Positions 51,084-60,264 of a stretch of DNA of 64,000 nt are shown piece by piece. Position 1 is the stretch's first letter, and every line of letters begins with the position of its first letter. The notes under the pieces were generated by a model. It saw only the letters and a program-made list of their open reading frames with translations. It searched no databases and had not been told where the DNA came from. This stretch comes from UBA1172 sp002457135 (lineage in GTDB: Bacteria > Pseudomonadota > Alphaproteobacteria > Puniceispirillales > UBA1172). The position numbers were made by a program, and so were the translations under genes. Where the stretch lies: contig CBFIBR010000008.1 in the NCBI GenBank assembly GCA_965660935.1, forward strand, positions 1 through 64,000. Direction: 5' to 3'.

Positions 51084-53219
51084 TTAGGCACGGTTGCGGC
51101 GTTTGCCAAGTATGTCCATCAAATCAAGCGCCGCCTCACTGATCATCGTGCCTGATGGAAACACCGCCGCCACCCCGTGGGATTCCAGCACCGGGATATC
51201 ACCCGGCGGGATAATCCCGCCAACCACGACCTCAACCTCATCACCGCCAGCGGCCTTGAGCGCGGCCTTCAACTCCGGCACCTGAGTCAGATGCCCGGCC
51301 GCAAGCGATGACAGCCCGATGACATCAACGGCCTTTTCCACCGCCAGCGATGCGGCCTCCTCCGGGGTCTGGAACAGCGGGCCGATCACCACCTCAAAAC
51401 CGCTATCGGCAAAGGCCGAGGATACGACTTTCTGGCCACGGTCATGACCATCCTGGCCGATTTTCGCCACCAGAATCCGGGGCGGGCGGCCTTCGCGTTC
51501 CTCAAAAGCCTCAATCCGTTCCTTGAGGAGGGCAATCTCACCCACGCTTTCCCGCCAGACACCGGTCACGCCCCTGATCTCGGCAACATGGCGATTAAAG
51601 ACACGTTCCATGGCATCGGACATCTCACCGACCGTGGCACCGGCGCGGGCCGCCTCAACCGAGGCTTCAAGCAGGTTTCGGCTCCCCATCGCGGCATCGG
51701 AAAGCTGGCGCAGGGCGGTTTCCACCGCGCGATCATCACGATCACGCTTCAGATTGGCCAGTTTGGTTTTCTGCTGGTCCAGCACGGAAGCGTTATCAAT
51801 GCGGAGGATTTCGACCTCTTCCGCGCCTTCAGCCAGTTCAGGCTGGAAGATATTGACCCCGATCAGTTTCTGCCGGCCGCTTTCGATTTCAGCCTGCGCC
51901 CTGGTGGCGGCCTCCTCGATACGCTGTTTCGGCAGGCCGGTATCAATGGCCTTGGCCATGCCGCCAAGCCCGTCAACCTCGGCAATATGCTCTTCGGCAC
52001 GGATGATCAGGTCACGCGTCAGCTGTTCCACCGCCGCGCTGCCTCCCCAGGGGTCTATGACATGCGCGGCCTTCGCCTCACCCATCAGGTGCAGCTGGGT
52101 ATTGCGGGCAATCCGGGCCGAGTAATCGGTGGGAAGCCCGAGCGCCTCATCAAGGGCATTGGTGTGCAGCGACTGGGTCTGGCCACCGACAGCGGCACTG
52201 GCCTCAACAAGGGTACGGATGACGTTGTTGTAGACATCGCGTGCGGCCAGCGACCAGCCCGAGGTCTGGCAATGGGTGCGCAGCATCAGCGCCTTGGGGC
52301 TGGTCAGGCCGAAATGCCCCCTCAACAGCTTGGCCCAGAGCCAGCGTGCCGCCCGCAATTTCGCCACCTCAACCAGATAGGGCATGCCAATCGCAAAAAA
52401 GAAGGAAAGCCTCGGCACAAAGGCTTCGGGGTCAAGCCCGGCCTCAATCCCGGTGCGAATGTATTCGACACCATCCGCCAGTGTATAGGCCAGCTCCAGA
52501 TCGGCGGTCGCCCCGGCTTCCTGCATGTGATAGCCAGAAATTGAAATCGAATTGAATTTCGGCATGTGACTGGCGGTATAGGCAAAGATATCCGACACAA
52601 TCCTGAGCGATGGACGGGGCGGGTAGATATAGGTGTTCCGGACCATGAATTCCTTCAGGATATCGTTCTGGATCGTCCCCGAAAGCTGGCCCGGCATCAC
52701 GCCCTGTTCCTCGGCGGCAACGATATAGAGCGCCATCACCGGCAACACGGCCCCGTTCATGGTCATGGAAACGCTCATCCGGTCAAGCGGAATGCCCTTG
52801 AAAAGCTGGCGCATATCGAGGATCGAATCAATCGCCACCCCGGCCATGCCGACATCACCCGCCACCCTCGGGTTATCGCTGTCATAGCCGCGATGGGTGG
52901 CCAGATCAAAGGCAACGGAAAGCCCCATCTGACCAGCCGCAAGGTTACGCCGATAAAAGGCGTTGGATTGCTCGGCAGTGGAAAACCCGGCGTATTGCCG
53001 CAGCGTCCAGGGGCGGGTTGCGTACATGGTCGGGTAGGGTCCGCGAATAAACGGCGCCATCCCCGGCATACCCGATACATCCCCCGCGCCGGTATCAACG
53101 CCGTAACGTGGCGGCATCGCAATCCCCTCAGGGCCAACACGGCCAGCATCAGGCTGGGACGGGGTTTCGAGGCTCACAGCACCAAAAGGCAGCGTTGAAA
53201 AATCAGGTATCCTGCTCAT
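51084..53219 (-). CDS. mcmA: Methylmalonyl-CoA mutase large subunit
   Basis: A 711-aa adenosylcobalamin-dependent mutase converting methylmalonyl-CoA to succinyl-CoA. Substrate barrel: RGPYPTMYATRPWTLRQYAG and FNSISISGYHMQEAGAT; the C-terminal B12 domain has KIGQDGHDRGQKV (the DxHxxG cobalt-ligand motif), FEVVIGPLFQTPEEA and LSSLAAGHLTQV. It overlaps mutA by four bases (ATGA) and works as a heterodimer with it. No meaB/G-protein chaperone gene is in the window. Confidence 0.97.
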   Translation of the reverse strand: MSRIPDFSTLPFGAVSLETPSQPDAGRVGPEGIAMPPRYGVDTGAGDVSGMPGMAPFIRGPYPTMYATRPWTLRQYAGFSTAEQSNAFYRRNLAAGQMGLSVAFDLATHRGYDSDNPRVAGDVGMAGVAIDSILDMRQLFKGIPLDRMSVSMTMNGAVLPVMALYIVAAEEQGVMPGQLSGTIQNDILKEFMVRNTYIYPPRPSLRIVSDIFAYTASHMPKFNSISISGYHMQEAGATADLELAYTLADGVEYIRTGIEAGLDPEAFVPRLSFFFAIGMPYLVEVAKLRAARWLWAKLLRGHFGLTSPKALMLRTHCQTSGWSLAARDVYNNVIRTLVEASAAVGGQTQSLHTNALDEALGLPTDYSARIARNTQLHLMGEAKAAHVIDPWGGSAAVEQLTRDLIIRAEEHIAEVDGLGGMAKAIDTGLPKQRIEEAATRAQAEIESGRQKLIGVNIFQPELAEGAEEVEILRIDNASVLDQQKTKLANLKRDRDDRAVETALRQLSDAAMGSRNLLEASVEAARAGATVGEMSDAMERVFNRHVAEIRGVTGVWRESVGEIALLKERIEAFEEREGRPPRILVAKIGQDGHDRGQKVVSSAFADSGFEVVIGPLFQTPEEAASLAVEKAVDVIGLSSLAAGHLTQVPELKAALKAAGGDEVEVVVGGIIPPGDIPVLESHGVAAVFPSGTMISEAALDLMDILGKRRNRA

Positions 53220-54841
53220 GCTGATCCCTTTACCAGATCGCTCATCACGGCGAATTTATCCCCCGCAAAGGCAGTGTCTTCAAGAACGCGGCAAGCCTCA
53301 CCGGCGGCGGTGGCCAACAACGGCACGTCATCACAGCCCCCCAGCACAACCACATCCGGTTTGGCGGAGGTGATCGTGGCCTCAGCCTCAGCCATGGAGG
53401 CAACGCGCATGGCGGCGGCTTCGGCACCTATCACCTGGAACCAGCGTTGGCATTCGCCTGCCCGGCCTTCGTCACGGATATCAAGCAGAAGGCATCGCAA
53501 CGGCCGCTTGCTGGCGGCTTCACGCAAGCTCTCCCATCCGGCGGCGGGGCGGCGGCTCCCTCCCCTCGGCCCCCTGGCCCCGTCAAGAACCGGAACGGGG
53601 CGGGGCTGCATGACAGGGTGGATGGTCACGCCAAGCAGGTTTTCACGCCCTTCATTAATGGAACGGAGCCGGGCTTCATGCGCTGCATTGGCCCAGTCAT
53701 GGATCATCCCTGACGCGGCGGCAATCCCGCCTGTCTTTTCGATATCCTGAAACCTCGCCCAGGCCTGTTCTGCCAGATCACGGGTCATCGCCTCAATGAA
53801 ATAGGACCCGGCGGCAGGATCAGCGACATGGGCGATCCGCGCTTCCTCGGCCATCAGGTGATGGGCGTTCCGGGCCAGCCTCAACGCCTCGGCCGAACTG
53901 CCGGTGAGCCAGTCATGCGGGCGGCAGGTGATCACCCCGGCTCCGCCAAGCGCCAGCCCGAGCAGGCCGGTTCCATTGCGCAGGATATTGGTTTCAGCAT
54001 CAAGGCTGGTCAGATGCCGGGCGGATGTGATGCCGTGAACCCGTGCCTCAATCCCGTCTGGTGAGGCCGACACCGCCTCAGCCACGCGTTGCAGCAAGAC
54101 CACAAGGGCGCGGGTTCTGGCGATCGTGCCATAAAGGTCGGCATCACCGGTGACGCGCCATTCAATGCGTGGCCAGCCTGCATCAGGGGCGATGCCTGCC
54201 TCTTCCATGGTGCGCAGGATATGAACGGTTGCGGCAAGCATAGTGGCAAGCTCGGTGGCCGAACCAAGACCGAGCAGGTGATAGTCATCACCGGCAACAG
54301 CAAACCCCCTTGCATCATGCGGGGTATCAGCGGCCTTGAGGAAATCGGTGACCGCGTTGGTCCCGCTTGCAGCATCCCCTCCCTCAAGCAGGGCGAGGCC
54401 GGGATCAAAGCCGAGGCTGACCCCCCTCAATTTACCCATAATCGGGGTGATGGCGTGGATCGCATCATTGATATCGCCCCCGGGCGCAAAGCCCAGATCA
54501 ATGGCATCAAGAAAGACACCATCCAGCGATTGCCCGGGCAAGGATGCATCAATTCCGGCCGGCAGATCAATGCGCCCGACCCCGCCAGCCAGTTCATCCA
54601 TGATAGCTAGGTTAAGGGTCGCCGCGCTGTCTGTTGGCTCCAGCTCCTGCGCGATTGTCCATCCTGTCTGGCCGAGGGTTGGCAGGGTTTCAGGCCGGTC
54701 TGCCGCGGTGTAAAGCGCCTTGATCAGCCCGCCTTCATGATCGTGACGGGCAAGGCTTTCGATACTCCGCCCCTTCATGCTGGCTTCAGCCAGGCTGCGC
54801 CATTTCTCAATACTGTCGGTGGTGGGATCAAAGGTGTCCAT
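53216..54841 (-). CDS. mutA: Methylmalonyl-CoA mutase small subunit
   Basis: A 541-aa non-catalytic partner of McmA. The barrel part keeps family segments such as DADLYGTIARTRALV-type residues and VADPAAGSYFIEAMT; the C-terminal domain shows LLDIRDEGRAGECQRWF and PDVVVLGGCDD but lacks the DxHxxG cobalamin motif, as expected for this subunit. ATG 54841 is set by GGGGGAG upstream, so the 28-codon extension to 54925 is not used. Confidence 0.93.
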   Translation of the reverse strand: MDTFDPTTDSIEKWRSLAEASMKGRSIESLARHDHEGGLIKALYTAADRPETLPTLGQTGWTIAQELEPTDSAATLNLAIMDELAGGVGRIDLPAGIDASLPGQSLDGVFLDAIDLGFAPGGDINDAIHAITPIMGKLRGVSLGFDPGLALLEGGDAASGTNAVTDFLKAADTPHDARGFAVAGDDYHLLGLGSATELATMLAATVHILRTMEEAGIAPDAGWPRIEWRVTGDADLYGTIARTRALVVLLQRVAEAVSASPDGIEARVHGITSARHLTSLDAETNILRNGTGLLGLALGGAGVITCRPHDWLTGSSAEALRLARNAHHLMAEEARIAHVADPAAGSYFIEAMTRDLAEQAWARFQDIEKTGGIAAASGMIHDWANAAHEARLRSINEGRENLLGVTIHPVMQPRPVPVLDGARGPRGGSRRPAAGWESLREAASKRPLRCLLLDIRDEGRAGECQRWFQVIGAEAAAMRVASMAEAEATITSAKPDVVVLGGCDDVPLLATAAGEACRVLEDTAFAGDKFAVMSDLVKGSA

Positions 54842-55006
54842 GGGCGCAAAATCTCCCCCTTTTCTTACCCCAAACCCGGGCTGGATGCAAACCATCACCC
54901 ACCCGAAGCCATGATGAATAGTCATTTAACGCAACGTTGCTTCCCTCAGAAAAGAGTGGCATCTTGACCGCCTAGGGAACACCTAGAGAATATCAGGGGG
55001 TTTTTG

Positions 55007-56497
55007 ATGGCTGGATCAACACCAGAACCTGATCACCACGGCCAGTGGGTTCTGTCCAGGGTTCTGTCCGGGGGGATAATGACAGGGTGTATCCTGCTGG
55101 TGATCACGCTGGCACGGTATATCATTCTGGCGCAAACCCCGCTCGACCTTGATGTCGAGGAGGCGCAATACTGGCTCTGGAGCCAGTCCCCCGATGCCGG
55201 GTATTTCAGCAAACCGCCGATGATTGCCTGGGTGATCGGGCTTGGCACGGGGATTTTCGGCAACACGGTTTTTGGCGTCAAGGCCGCCGCCCCCCTGATC
55301 CAGCTGATCTCGGCCCTGCTCATCGGGCGCGTTGCCCGTGATATGGCCGGTGTGATGGCTGGCCGCCTGGCCATGCTGTTCTGGATCACCCTGCCCGCCA
55401 GTGCCATTGCCGGGTTCATCATCTCCACCGACAGCCCGATGCTGATGTTCCTGCTGGCCATGCTGGTGGTGATCGCCCCATTGGCAAGGGGGGAGGCGAT
55501 CACCCCGGGCCGGTCATTCCTGGCCGGGATTTTCGCCGGGCTTGCGATGATGTCGAAATACGCCGCGCTCTACCTGCCCGCCGGGGTGGTGCTGTGGTGG
55601 CTGTGGCAGGGGCGGCATTGCATGCGCCTCTCACCACGCCACCTCGTCCTTTTTGTCATCGGCACTGTCATCAGCATGACTCCCAACCTGATCTGGAACC
55701 TCAATCATGGTTTCGTCACGATGGCGCATCTCGAACACAACGCCAACCTTGAGGGCGGAACGCTCTCCCTGATGCGGAGCCTTGGCTTTCTTGCCGCCCA
55801 GGCGGGGATCGTGGGGCCGGTGATGCTGGTGCTGGTGGTGATGGCCATTGCAGCCTCATGGCGGCTGGTCAGCGCCCGTTTCTGGATCGCCCTCGCCCTG
55901 CCCGCCATCAGCGTCATTTCGGTGCAGGCGTTTTTTTCCAACGCCAACGCCAACTGGGCCGTGGCATCTTGGATACCCCTTGTCATCCTGACCAGCACGG
56001 TGCTGGCGCAACGCTGGCATGGATGGTTCCGCATCATGGGAATAGCCGCGTTGTCGACCAACGTTGCGCTGATGCTGGTGCTGATGATGGCCAGTCTGGC
56101 GGGCAGCCTCGGCCCCCTGACCCCGGCATCGGACCCGCTCAGGCGATTGCGCGGATGGCCGGTGCATAGCCAGGACCTGTCCGCATTTGCTGAAAAACAC
56201 AATGCCGGTGCGGTGATCACCGATCGCCGCCGTGATGCCGCCAAATTCCACTGGGGGCTGCGCGGCACCGGGATTTTGGTTGAGCTGATTGATGCTGATG
56301 GCATCCCCGCCAACCATTACGAACAACGCCATCCATGGCAACCGGTGGCGGGGCGGCGTGTTGTGCTGGTGGTCGGCGGTGAGGCACCTGTGTCACGCCC
56401 AGGGCTGACCCTAACGGGTGAGGTGATGCCATCCAGCCTCCTGATCAGCCGCAACCGGTCCCGTGATTTCAGCTTTGTGCTGGCCCTCGAAGAATAG
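55007..56497 (+). CDS. GT39/ArnT-like membrane glycosyltransferase
   Basis: A 496-aa polytopic protein with about ten hydrophobic helices. The first external loop contains LDVEEAQYWLWSQSPDAGYF, with the acidic motif (DxxE) seen in PMT/ArnT-type transferases that use polyprenyl-phosphate sugars. It continues SKPPMIAWVIGLGT, as in the PMT_2 family. The C-terminal ~110 residues form a soluble domain. The acceptor (lipid A, protein or other glycan) is unknown. ATG 55007 follows CAGGGGG. Confidence 0.8.
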   Translation: MAGSTPEPDHHGQWVLSRVLSGGIMTGCILLVITLARYIILAQTPLDLDVEEAQYWLWSQSPDAGYFSKPPMIAWVIGLGTGIFGNTVFGVKAAAPLIQLISALLIGRVARDMAGVMAGRLAMLFWITLPASAIAGFIISTDSPMLMFLLAMLVVIAPLARGEAITPGRSFLAGIFAGLAMMSKYAALYLPAGVVLWWLWQGRHCMRLSPRHLVLFVIGTVISMTPNLIWNLNHGFVTMAHLEHNANLEGGTLSLMRSLGFLAAQAGIVGPVMLVLVVMAIAASWRLVSARFWIALALPAISVISVQAFFSNANANWAVASWIPLVILTSTVLAQRWHGWFRIMGIAALSTNVALMLVLMMASLAGSLGPLTPASDPLRRLRGWPVHSQDLSAFAEKHNAGAVITDRRRDAAKFHWGLRGTGILVELIDADGIPANHYEQRHPWQPVAGRRVVLVVGGEAPVSRPGLTLTGEVMPSSLLISRNRSRDFSFVLALEE

Positions 56498-56499
56498 GT

Positions 56500-56937
56500 T
56501 CAGCGAGCCTTGCGAATGGCTTCCCTGAACGCATCCAGGGTTTTTTCGCTGACATGATGCTCCAGCCCTTCGGCATCGGCCTCGGCGGTTTCGGCATCAA
56601 CCCCGATACAGACCAGAAAATCACGCACAATGCTATGGCGATCAGCGCAACGCCGCGCCAGCGCACGGCCCTCATCAGTCAGGAAAATTGACCGATACGG
56701 CTGGGAGACGACGAGGCCTTCACGGGCAAGCCGCTGAACCGTGGCATTGACGGTCGGTGCCGTCACGCCGAAACGCGCCGCCAGATCAACCGCCCTCGCC
56801 TCGCCTGTTTCCTCAATCAGGTCAGCGATCATTTCAACGTAATCCTCGGCCACCTCGCTCTGGTGAGCGCGCCTGATGCGCTCAAACCGCTGTGCGCTTT
56901 CACGATTACGATCATTTTTGTGGATTTTGCTATCCAT
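56500..56937 (-). CDS. mntR: MntR-type manganese-responsive regulator
   Basis: A 145-aa DtxR/MntR-family repressor. The HTH reads ARAVDLAARFGVTAPTVNATVQRL, and the metal-binding/dimer part has DEGRALARRCADRHSIV, GVDAETAEADAEGLEHHVSE. It matches the proteobacterial MntR family. The transporter it would control is not adjacent. A dyad 38 bp upstream of its start may be an operator. TTG 56940 is the only upstream alternative start. Confidence 0.88.
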   Translation of the reverse strand: MDSKIHKNDRNRESAQRFERIRRAHQSEVAEDYVEMIADLIEETGEARAVDLAARFGVTAPTVNATVQRLAREGLVVSQPYRSIFLTDEGRALARRCADRHSIVRDFLVCIGVDAETAEADAEGLEHHVSEKTLDAFREAIRKAR

Positions 56938-56974
56938 CAACGCCTGTTCCTGTCAAATCATGAGATAGTCATAA

Positions 56975-56993
56975 TTCATAAGGCCTTTATGAA
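56975..56993. promoter_or_regulatory. Dyad upstream of mntR
   Basis: TTCATAA and TTATGAA are perfect inverted 7-mers around GGCCT, 38-56 bp upstream of the mntR start. The position fits autoregulation, but the sequence is not a known MntR box I can confirm. Confidence 0.4.
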
Positions 56994-57088
56994 GATTAGG
57001 CAAGGCGAATTTTTTTTAGAAACTTTATAAACTATTGCGTTGGAGCGTGCCGGGATTACATTGTGTGGAGTGATTATAGGAGCATGCC

Positions 57089-57388
57089 ATGGCCGATCAA
57101 ACCAGCCAGACCGAACTTGAAGCCGCTGCTTTCCGCAGGCTTGTTCAGCACTTGCAGGAACGCACCGATGTACAGAATATTGACATGATGAACCTCGCCG
57201 GTTTCTGCCGAAACTGCCTGTCGCGCTGGTATCGTGAGGCCGCCGAAGAGAGCGGCCAGACGCTGGAAGGTGACACCGCGCGTGAGCTGGTCTACGGCAT
57301 GCCTTATGCAGAATGGAAGCAAAAATACCAGACCGAAGCCAGTGGTGAGGCGCTTGAAGCCCTGAAGAAATCGCATCAGCACGACTAG
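57089..57388 (+). CDS. DUF1244 family protein
   Basis: A 99-aa conserved protein of unknown function. VQHLQERTDVQNIDMMNLAG, FCRNCLSRWYREAAEE and RELVYGMPYAEWKQKYQ are the family core, with two Cys spaced CRNC. It may bind metal or have a redox role, but this is unproved. AGGAGCATGCC-type sequence precedes the ATG. It is followed 65 bp later by gapR on the same strand. Confidence 0.9.
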   Translation: MADQTSQTELEAAAFRRLVQHLQERTDVQNIDMMNLAGFCRNCLSRWYREAAEESGQTLEGDTARELVYGMPYAEWKQKYQTEASGEALEALKKSHQHD

Positions 57389-57453
57389 TCTGTACTACCC
57401 CGGGGGCCACTTACCCGGCCCCCTGAACCTGCCCCGCCCATAAAGGAAGACCA

Positions 57454-57714
57454 ATGCCAGCAGAACCCCTCAAGACCGGTAACGCCGCTGCCCCTGAAAT
57501 GCTGCGGCAGTATGTTGAACGGATCGAACGCCTCGAAGAAGAAAAAGCCCAGCTGATGGCGGATATCCGCGACGTTTATGCTGAGGCCAAAGGCCACGGG
57601 CTTGACCCCAAGGTCATGCGTCAGGTCATCAAGATGCGCGGTATGGACCGCCAGTCCCTGATGGAACAGGACGCGATGATCGAACTCTATCGCTCCCACC
57701 TGGGCCTTGACTGA
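57454..57714 (+). CDS. gapR: GapR (DUF2312) nucleoid-associated protein
   Basis: An 86-aa helical DNA-binding protein. The signature LRQYVERIERLEEEKAQL followed by ADIRDVYAEAKGHGLDPKVM and IKMRGMDRQSLMEQDAMI is the DUF2312/GapR family. In Caulobacter GapR binds overtwisted AT-rich DNA ahead of replication and transcription. AAAGGAAGACCA upstream gives a good start. It abuts pyrF (2-bp gap), suggesting co-transcription. Confidence 0.93.
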   Translation: MPAEPLKTGNAAAPEMLRQYVERIERLEEEKAQLMADIRDVYAEAKGHGLDPKVMRQVIKMRGMDRQSLMEQDAMIELYRSHLGLD

Positions 57715-57716
57715 CC

Positions 57717-58643
57717 GTGGCCACCCCGGAAAAGGACACCCCGGAAAAAGATTTTGCGGATCGCCTGATCGAACAGACGCGGGCGCATGGAACGCCGCTC
57801 TGTGCCGGGATTGACCCGCACCTTGATCTGATCCCGGGGCTGTTTCGCCGTGGCAGCATGGAACCAACCCACCCTGATACCGCTGAGGCTGTGCGCGATT
57901 TCTGTTATGAGCTGCTGCCAAGGCTGAAAGGCCAGGTCGGTGTCATCAAGCCGCAGAGTGCCTTTTTCGAACGCCTTGGCCCCGCTGGCATGACCCTCCT
58001 GGCTGAGCTGGGCCGTGAGGCCATGGCCATGGATATGCTGGTGGTGATGGATGCCAAGCGCGGTGATATCGGTTCAACCTCGGCGGCTTATGCATCGGCG
58101 TTTCTTGGTCATGATGCCGGTTTCCCCTCGGATGCGCTGACCATCAACCCCTTCCTGGGGCTGGATACGCTGGAACCGTTTATCAAGGCGGCGGATGCCA
58201 CCGCATCGGGCCTGTTCGTGCTGGTCCGCACCAGCAATCCGGGTTCGGCCGATATCCAGATGCTTGAGACCGCTGATGGCCGCCCGGTCTTTGAAAAACT
58301 GGCTGAAGGCCTTCACCCCCTGACGGAAGCGCGGATTGGCAAATGCGGGTTTTCCAGCATCGGGGTTGTCGCCGGTGCAACCTGGCCTGAGGAGGCCGCG
58401 GCCCTTCGCCGCCTGTTGCCGGGCGCACTCTTCCTCGTCCCCGGTTTTGGCGCGCAAGGCGGCGGCAGGGAGGAGGCATTGGCCGGATTTGTTGATGGTC
58501 CCGAAGGCCCCGAAGGCGGCATCGTCAATTCATCACGCGGCATCATTTTCCCCGGAGCCGCCGGGGAGGCCGGTGATTTCAGCGCATGGCGACAGGCGAT
58601 TGACCGGGCCGTTAACCTCTCGGTCAGCCAGCTCCGCCCCTAA
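57717..58643 (+). CDS. pyrF: Orotidine 5'-phosphate decarboxylase
   Basis: Last step of UMP synthesis. A 308-aa type 2 enzyme (longer than the E. coli type), with LCAGIDPHLDLIPG, VIKPQSAFFER and the catalytic VVMDAKRGDIGST. The phosphate-binding end FLVPGFGAQGGG is present. The start is GTG 57717, directly after the gapR stop. The N-terminal TPEKD TPEKD comes from a 15-bp duplication and is probably unstructured. It overlaps the DUF3047 gene tail to tail by four bases. Confidence 0.94.
   Translation: MATPEKDTPEKDFADRLIEQTRAHGTPLCAGIDPHLDLIPGLFRRGSMEPTHPDTAEAVRDFCYELLPRLKGQVGVIKPQSAFFERLGPAGMTLLAELGREAMAMDMLVVMDAKRGDIGSTSAAYASAFLGHDAGFPSDALTINPFLGLDTLEPFIKAADATASGLFVLVRTSNPGSADIQMLETADGRPVFEKLAEGLHPLTEARIGKCGFSSIGVVAGATWPEEAAALRRLLPGALFLVPGFGAQGGGREEALAGFVDGPEGPEGGIVNSSRGIIFPGAAGEAGDFSAWRQAIDRAVNLSVSQLRP
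57722..57751 (+). repeat. 15-bp duplication at pyrF N-terminus
   Basis: CACCCCGGAAAAGGA is followed by CACCCCGGAAAAAGA, encoding two TPEKD copies within the first twelve codons. Confidence 0.85.
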
Positions 58644-59404
58644 TTGCCTGCATCATCGCCAGTATTGGTACTGGTACTGGCATTGGCACTGGCACTGGCA
58701 CTGAAAGCAAGCCCTCGCACCGATGACCGTAACATCACGCCGGTATCATCGCTGTCCGACCCCACCGCAATGTAGAGCGGGTCCACGGGTTCAAACCCGA
58801 AAGCATCAATGAAATCCTGCCGCACGTTGACGGCCTCGGGGTGCCATGTGTTGAGCGGGGTCCCCGGGGCTTTCCGGATGATCATCCGGCCGTATTTCCC
58901 GGTATAGGGATTTTCAAACCCCTCACCCACCGCGGCACCGCCGCCCCAGACATAGGTCAGAATCCGGCCCGGCGTGTCACGGCCCTTGAGCGCTTCCACC
59001 AGGGGGCGTTGCAGGCGTTCACCGAAACTCGCCTTATTACGCTGCCACGGGAACGCGATATAGACGGCAAGGGTGCGGTCATCCCCGCCCTTGAGGGTTG
59101 TGTCAGTGTCAGGGTCAGCATTGCGGGCCAGCCATTCCCATTCCAGAAACGGGGTTTCCTCAATGCTGATATCGACGGTCAGGAAGGCCACCGAAACCGA
59201 CGCATCCGACAACACGTCAATGGCTTCCCCCGGCCTCGATGATACAGCGGGCGCGGTGAAAAGGTTTGTCGCCTTGTCATCAAAGGGGATTTCATCCCAG
59301 CCGCGCCCCTCAAGGACAGGATCAAGATCGCCCTTCGCCTCAAACGTGATCGAGGCGGCAAGCACCATCAGGACAAGCCCGGACAGGTAACTGGCGTTTT
59401 TCAT
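58640..59404 (-). CDS. DUF3047 family exported protein
   Basis: A 254-aa protein with a signal peptide (LSGLVLMVLAASITFEAKG). The DUF3047 core is seen in FLEWEWLARNADPDTD, VYIAFPWQRN, LTYVWGG and the C-terminal YIAVGSDSDDTG. Function unknown, probably periplasmic. The last ~20 residues (SASASANASTSTNTG) are low-complexity, written by a 6-bp repeat at 58662-58705. Confidence 0.87.
   Translation of the reverse strand: MKNASYLSGLVLMVLAASITFEAKGDLDPVLEGRGWDEIPFDDKATNLFTAPAVSSRPGEAIDVLSDASVSVAFLTVDISIEETPFLEWEWLARNADPDTDTTLKGGDDRTLAVYIAFPWQRNKASFGERLQRPLVEALKGRDTPGRILTYVWGGGAAVGEGFENPYTGKYGRMIIRKAPGTPLNTWHPEAVNVRQDFIDAFGFEPVDPLYIAVGSDSDDTGVMLRSSVRGLAFSASASANASTSTNTGDDAGN
58662..58705 (-). repeat. 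6-bp repeat at DUF3047 C-terminus
   Basis: Plus strand shows GGTACT, GGTACT, GGCATT, GGCACT, GGCACT, GGCACT, GGCACT units. In the coding strand they give an Ala/Ser/Thr/Asn-rich tail just before the stop. Confidence 0.85.
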
Positions 59405-59593
59405 TCGGCAAAGTTCCTTTCACCCCGGACATCATTGAATTTCATGGAAAAATAAATTTGACAATAATGACCGGAATTAAATCTTTGTTAATTTTTTTCA
59501 AATAGGATTGGTCTATCGATTCGGTTCTAGCCGGAATAGTACAACAAGTCTTGATTGATCAAGCGATTCTTGAATGCCTGTGTAAGGCCTGAA

Positions 59594-60124
59594 ATGTTGA
59601 GTGCCGTGATGAATAATTCCTATAATAACCAGCATGACCGGCGGTCTGGAAAAGTCAAATGGTATAGCGACCGCAAGGGTTATGGTTTCATTGACCTTGA
59701 TGGGGGTGAGGTGTTCATTCACCGCAGCGCCCTGATTGCCTTTGGTGCGCTCAGGCTCCAGGCTGAGGATATTATCACCATCACGGTGCGGGAAACCGAC
59801 CGTGGTCTGGTGGTTGACCAGCTGTTCGGGATCGAACGACCACCTATCCCCGAGGACCTGCTGGCCACCGAACCCGATGAGGGGGAGGAGTTTGCCGAGG
59901 TCAAATTCTTTAACGATGCTAAGGGCTACGGATTTCTGGTGGTGGAAAACCACCCCGAAGATGTCTTTATCCATTCCCGCATCCTTGAAAAAACCGGTCT
60001 GCCCGGGCTGAATACCGGCCAGCAGCTTCTGGTCCGGGTCGAACCCGGTGATGATGGCGGTCAGGTTGCGACTATCCGGTTGTTCGTGGGCGGTGGCGCG
60101 GGTTCACCTCAACCCAAAATCTAG
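59594..60124 (+). CDS. Two-domain cold-shock protein
   Basis: A 176-aa protein with two cold-shock domains, as found in alphaproteobacterial double-CSD proteins. The first has GKVKWYSDRKGYGFI and EVFIHRSAL; the second AEVKFFNDAKGYGFLVV and EDVFIHSRIL, giving RNP1/RNP2 motifs in both. It would bind single-stranded RNA or DNA. AAGG six bases before ATG 59594 supports this start; ATG 59609 is an alternative. The 189-bp upstream spacer is AT-rich and may be a long 5' leader. Confidence 0.9.
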   Translation: MLSAVMNNSYNNQHDRRSGKVKWYSDRKGYGFIDLDGGEVFIHRSALIAFGALRLQAEDIITITVRETDRGLVVDQLFGIERPPIPEDLLATEPDEGEEFAEVKFFNDAKGYGFLVVENHPEDVFIHSRILEKTGLPGLNTGQQLLVRVEPGDDGGQVATIRLFVGGGAGSPQPKI

Positions 60125-60264
60125 TCCAACACCAATCAGGCTTAAAAACGGATCATCCTGCCTTTAATGCGTTTATTCATTTATGCGTATAGCCCTTGGT
60201 GAGTCCGGTCTTGCGGGTTTCATGCGGCTGGCCTAAGATCACGTTTTGATCGATTGGATTTCTC

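Noticed and set aside
53216..54841. mutA as a decayed mutase because the B12 motif is missing
   Set aside because: Loss of DxHxxG is normal for the small subunit of heterodimeric methylmalonyl-CoA mutases.
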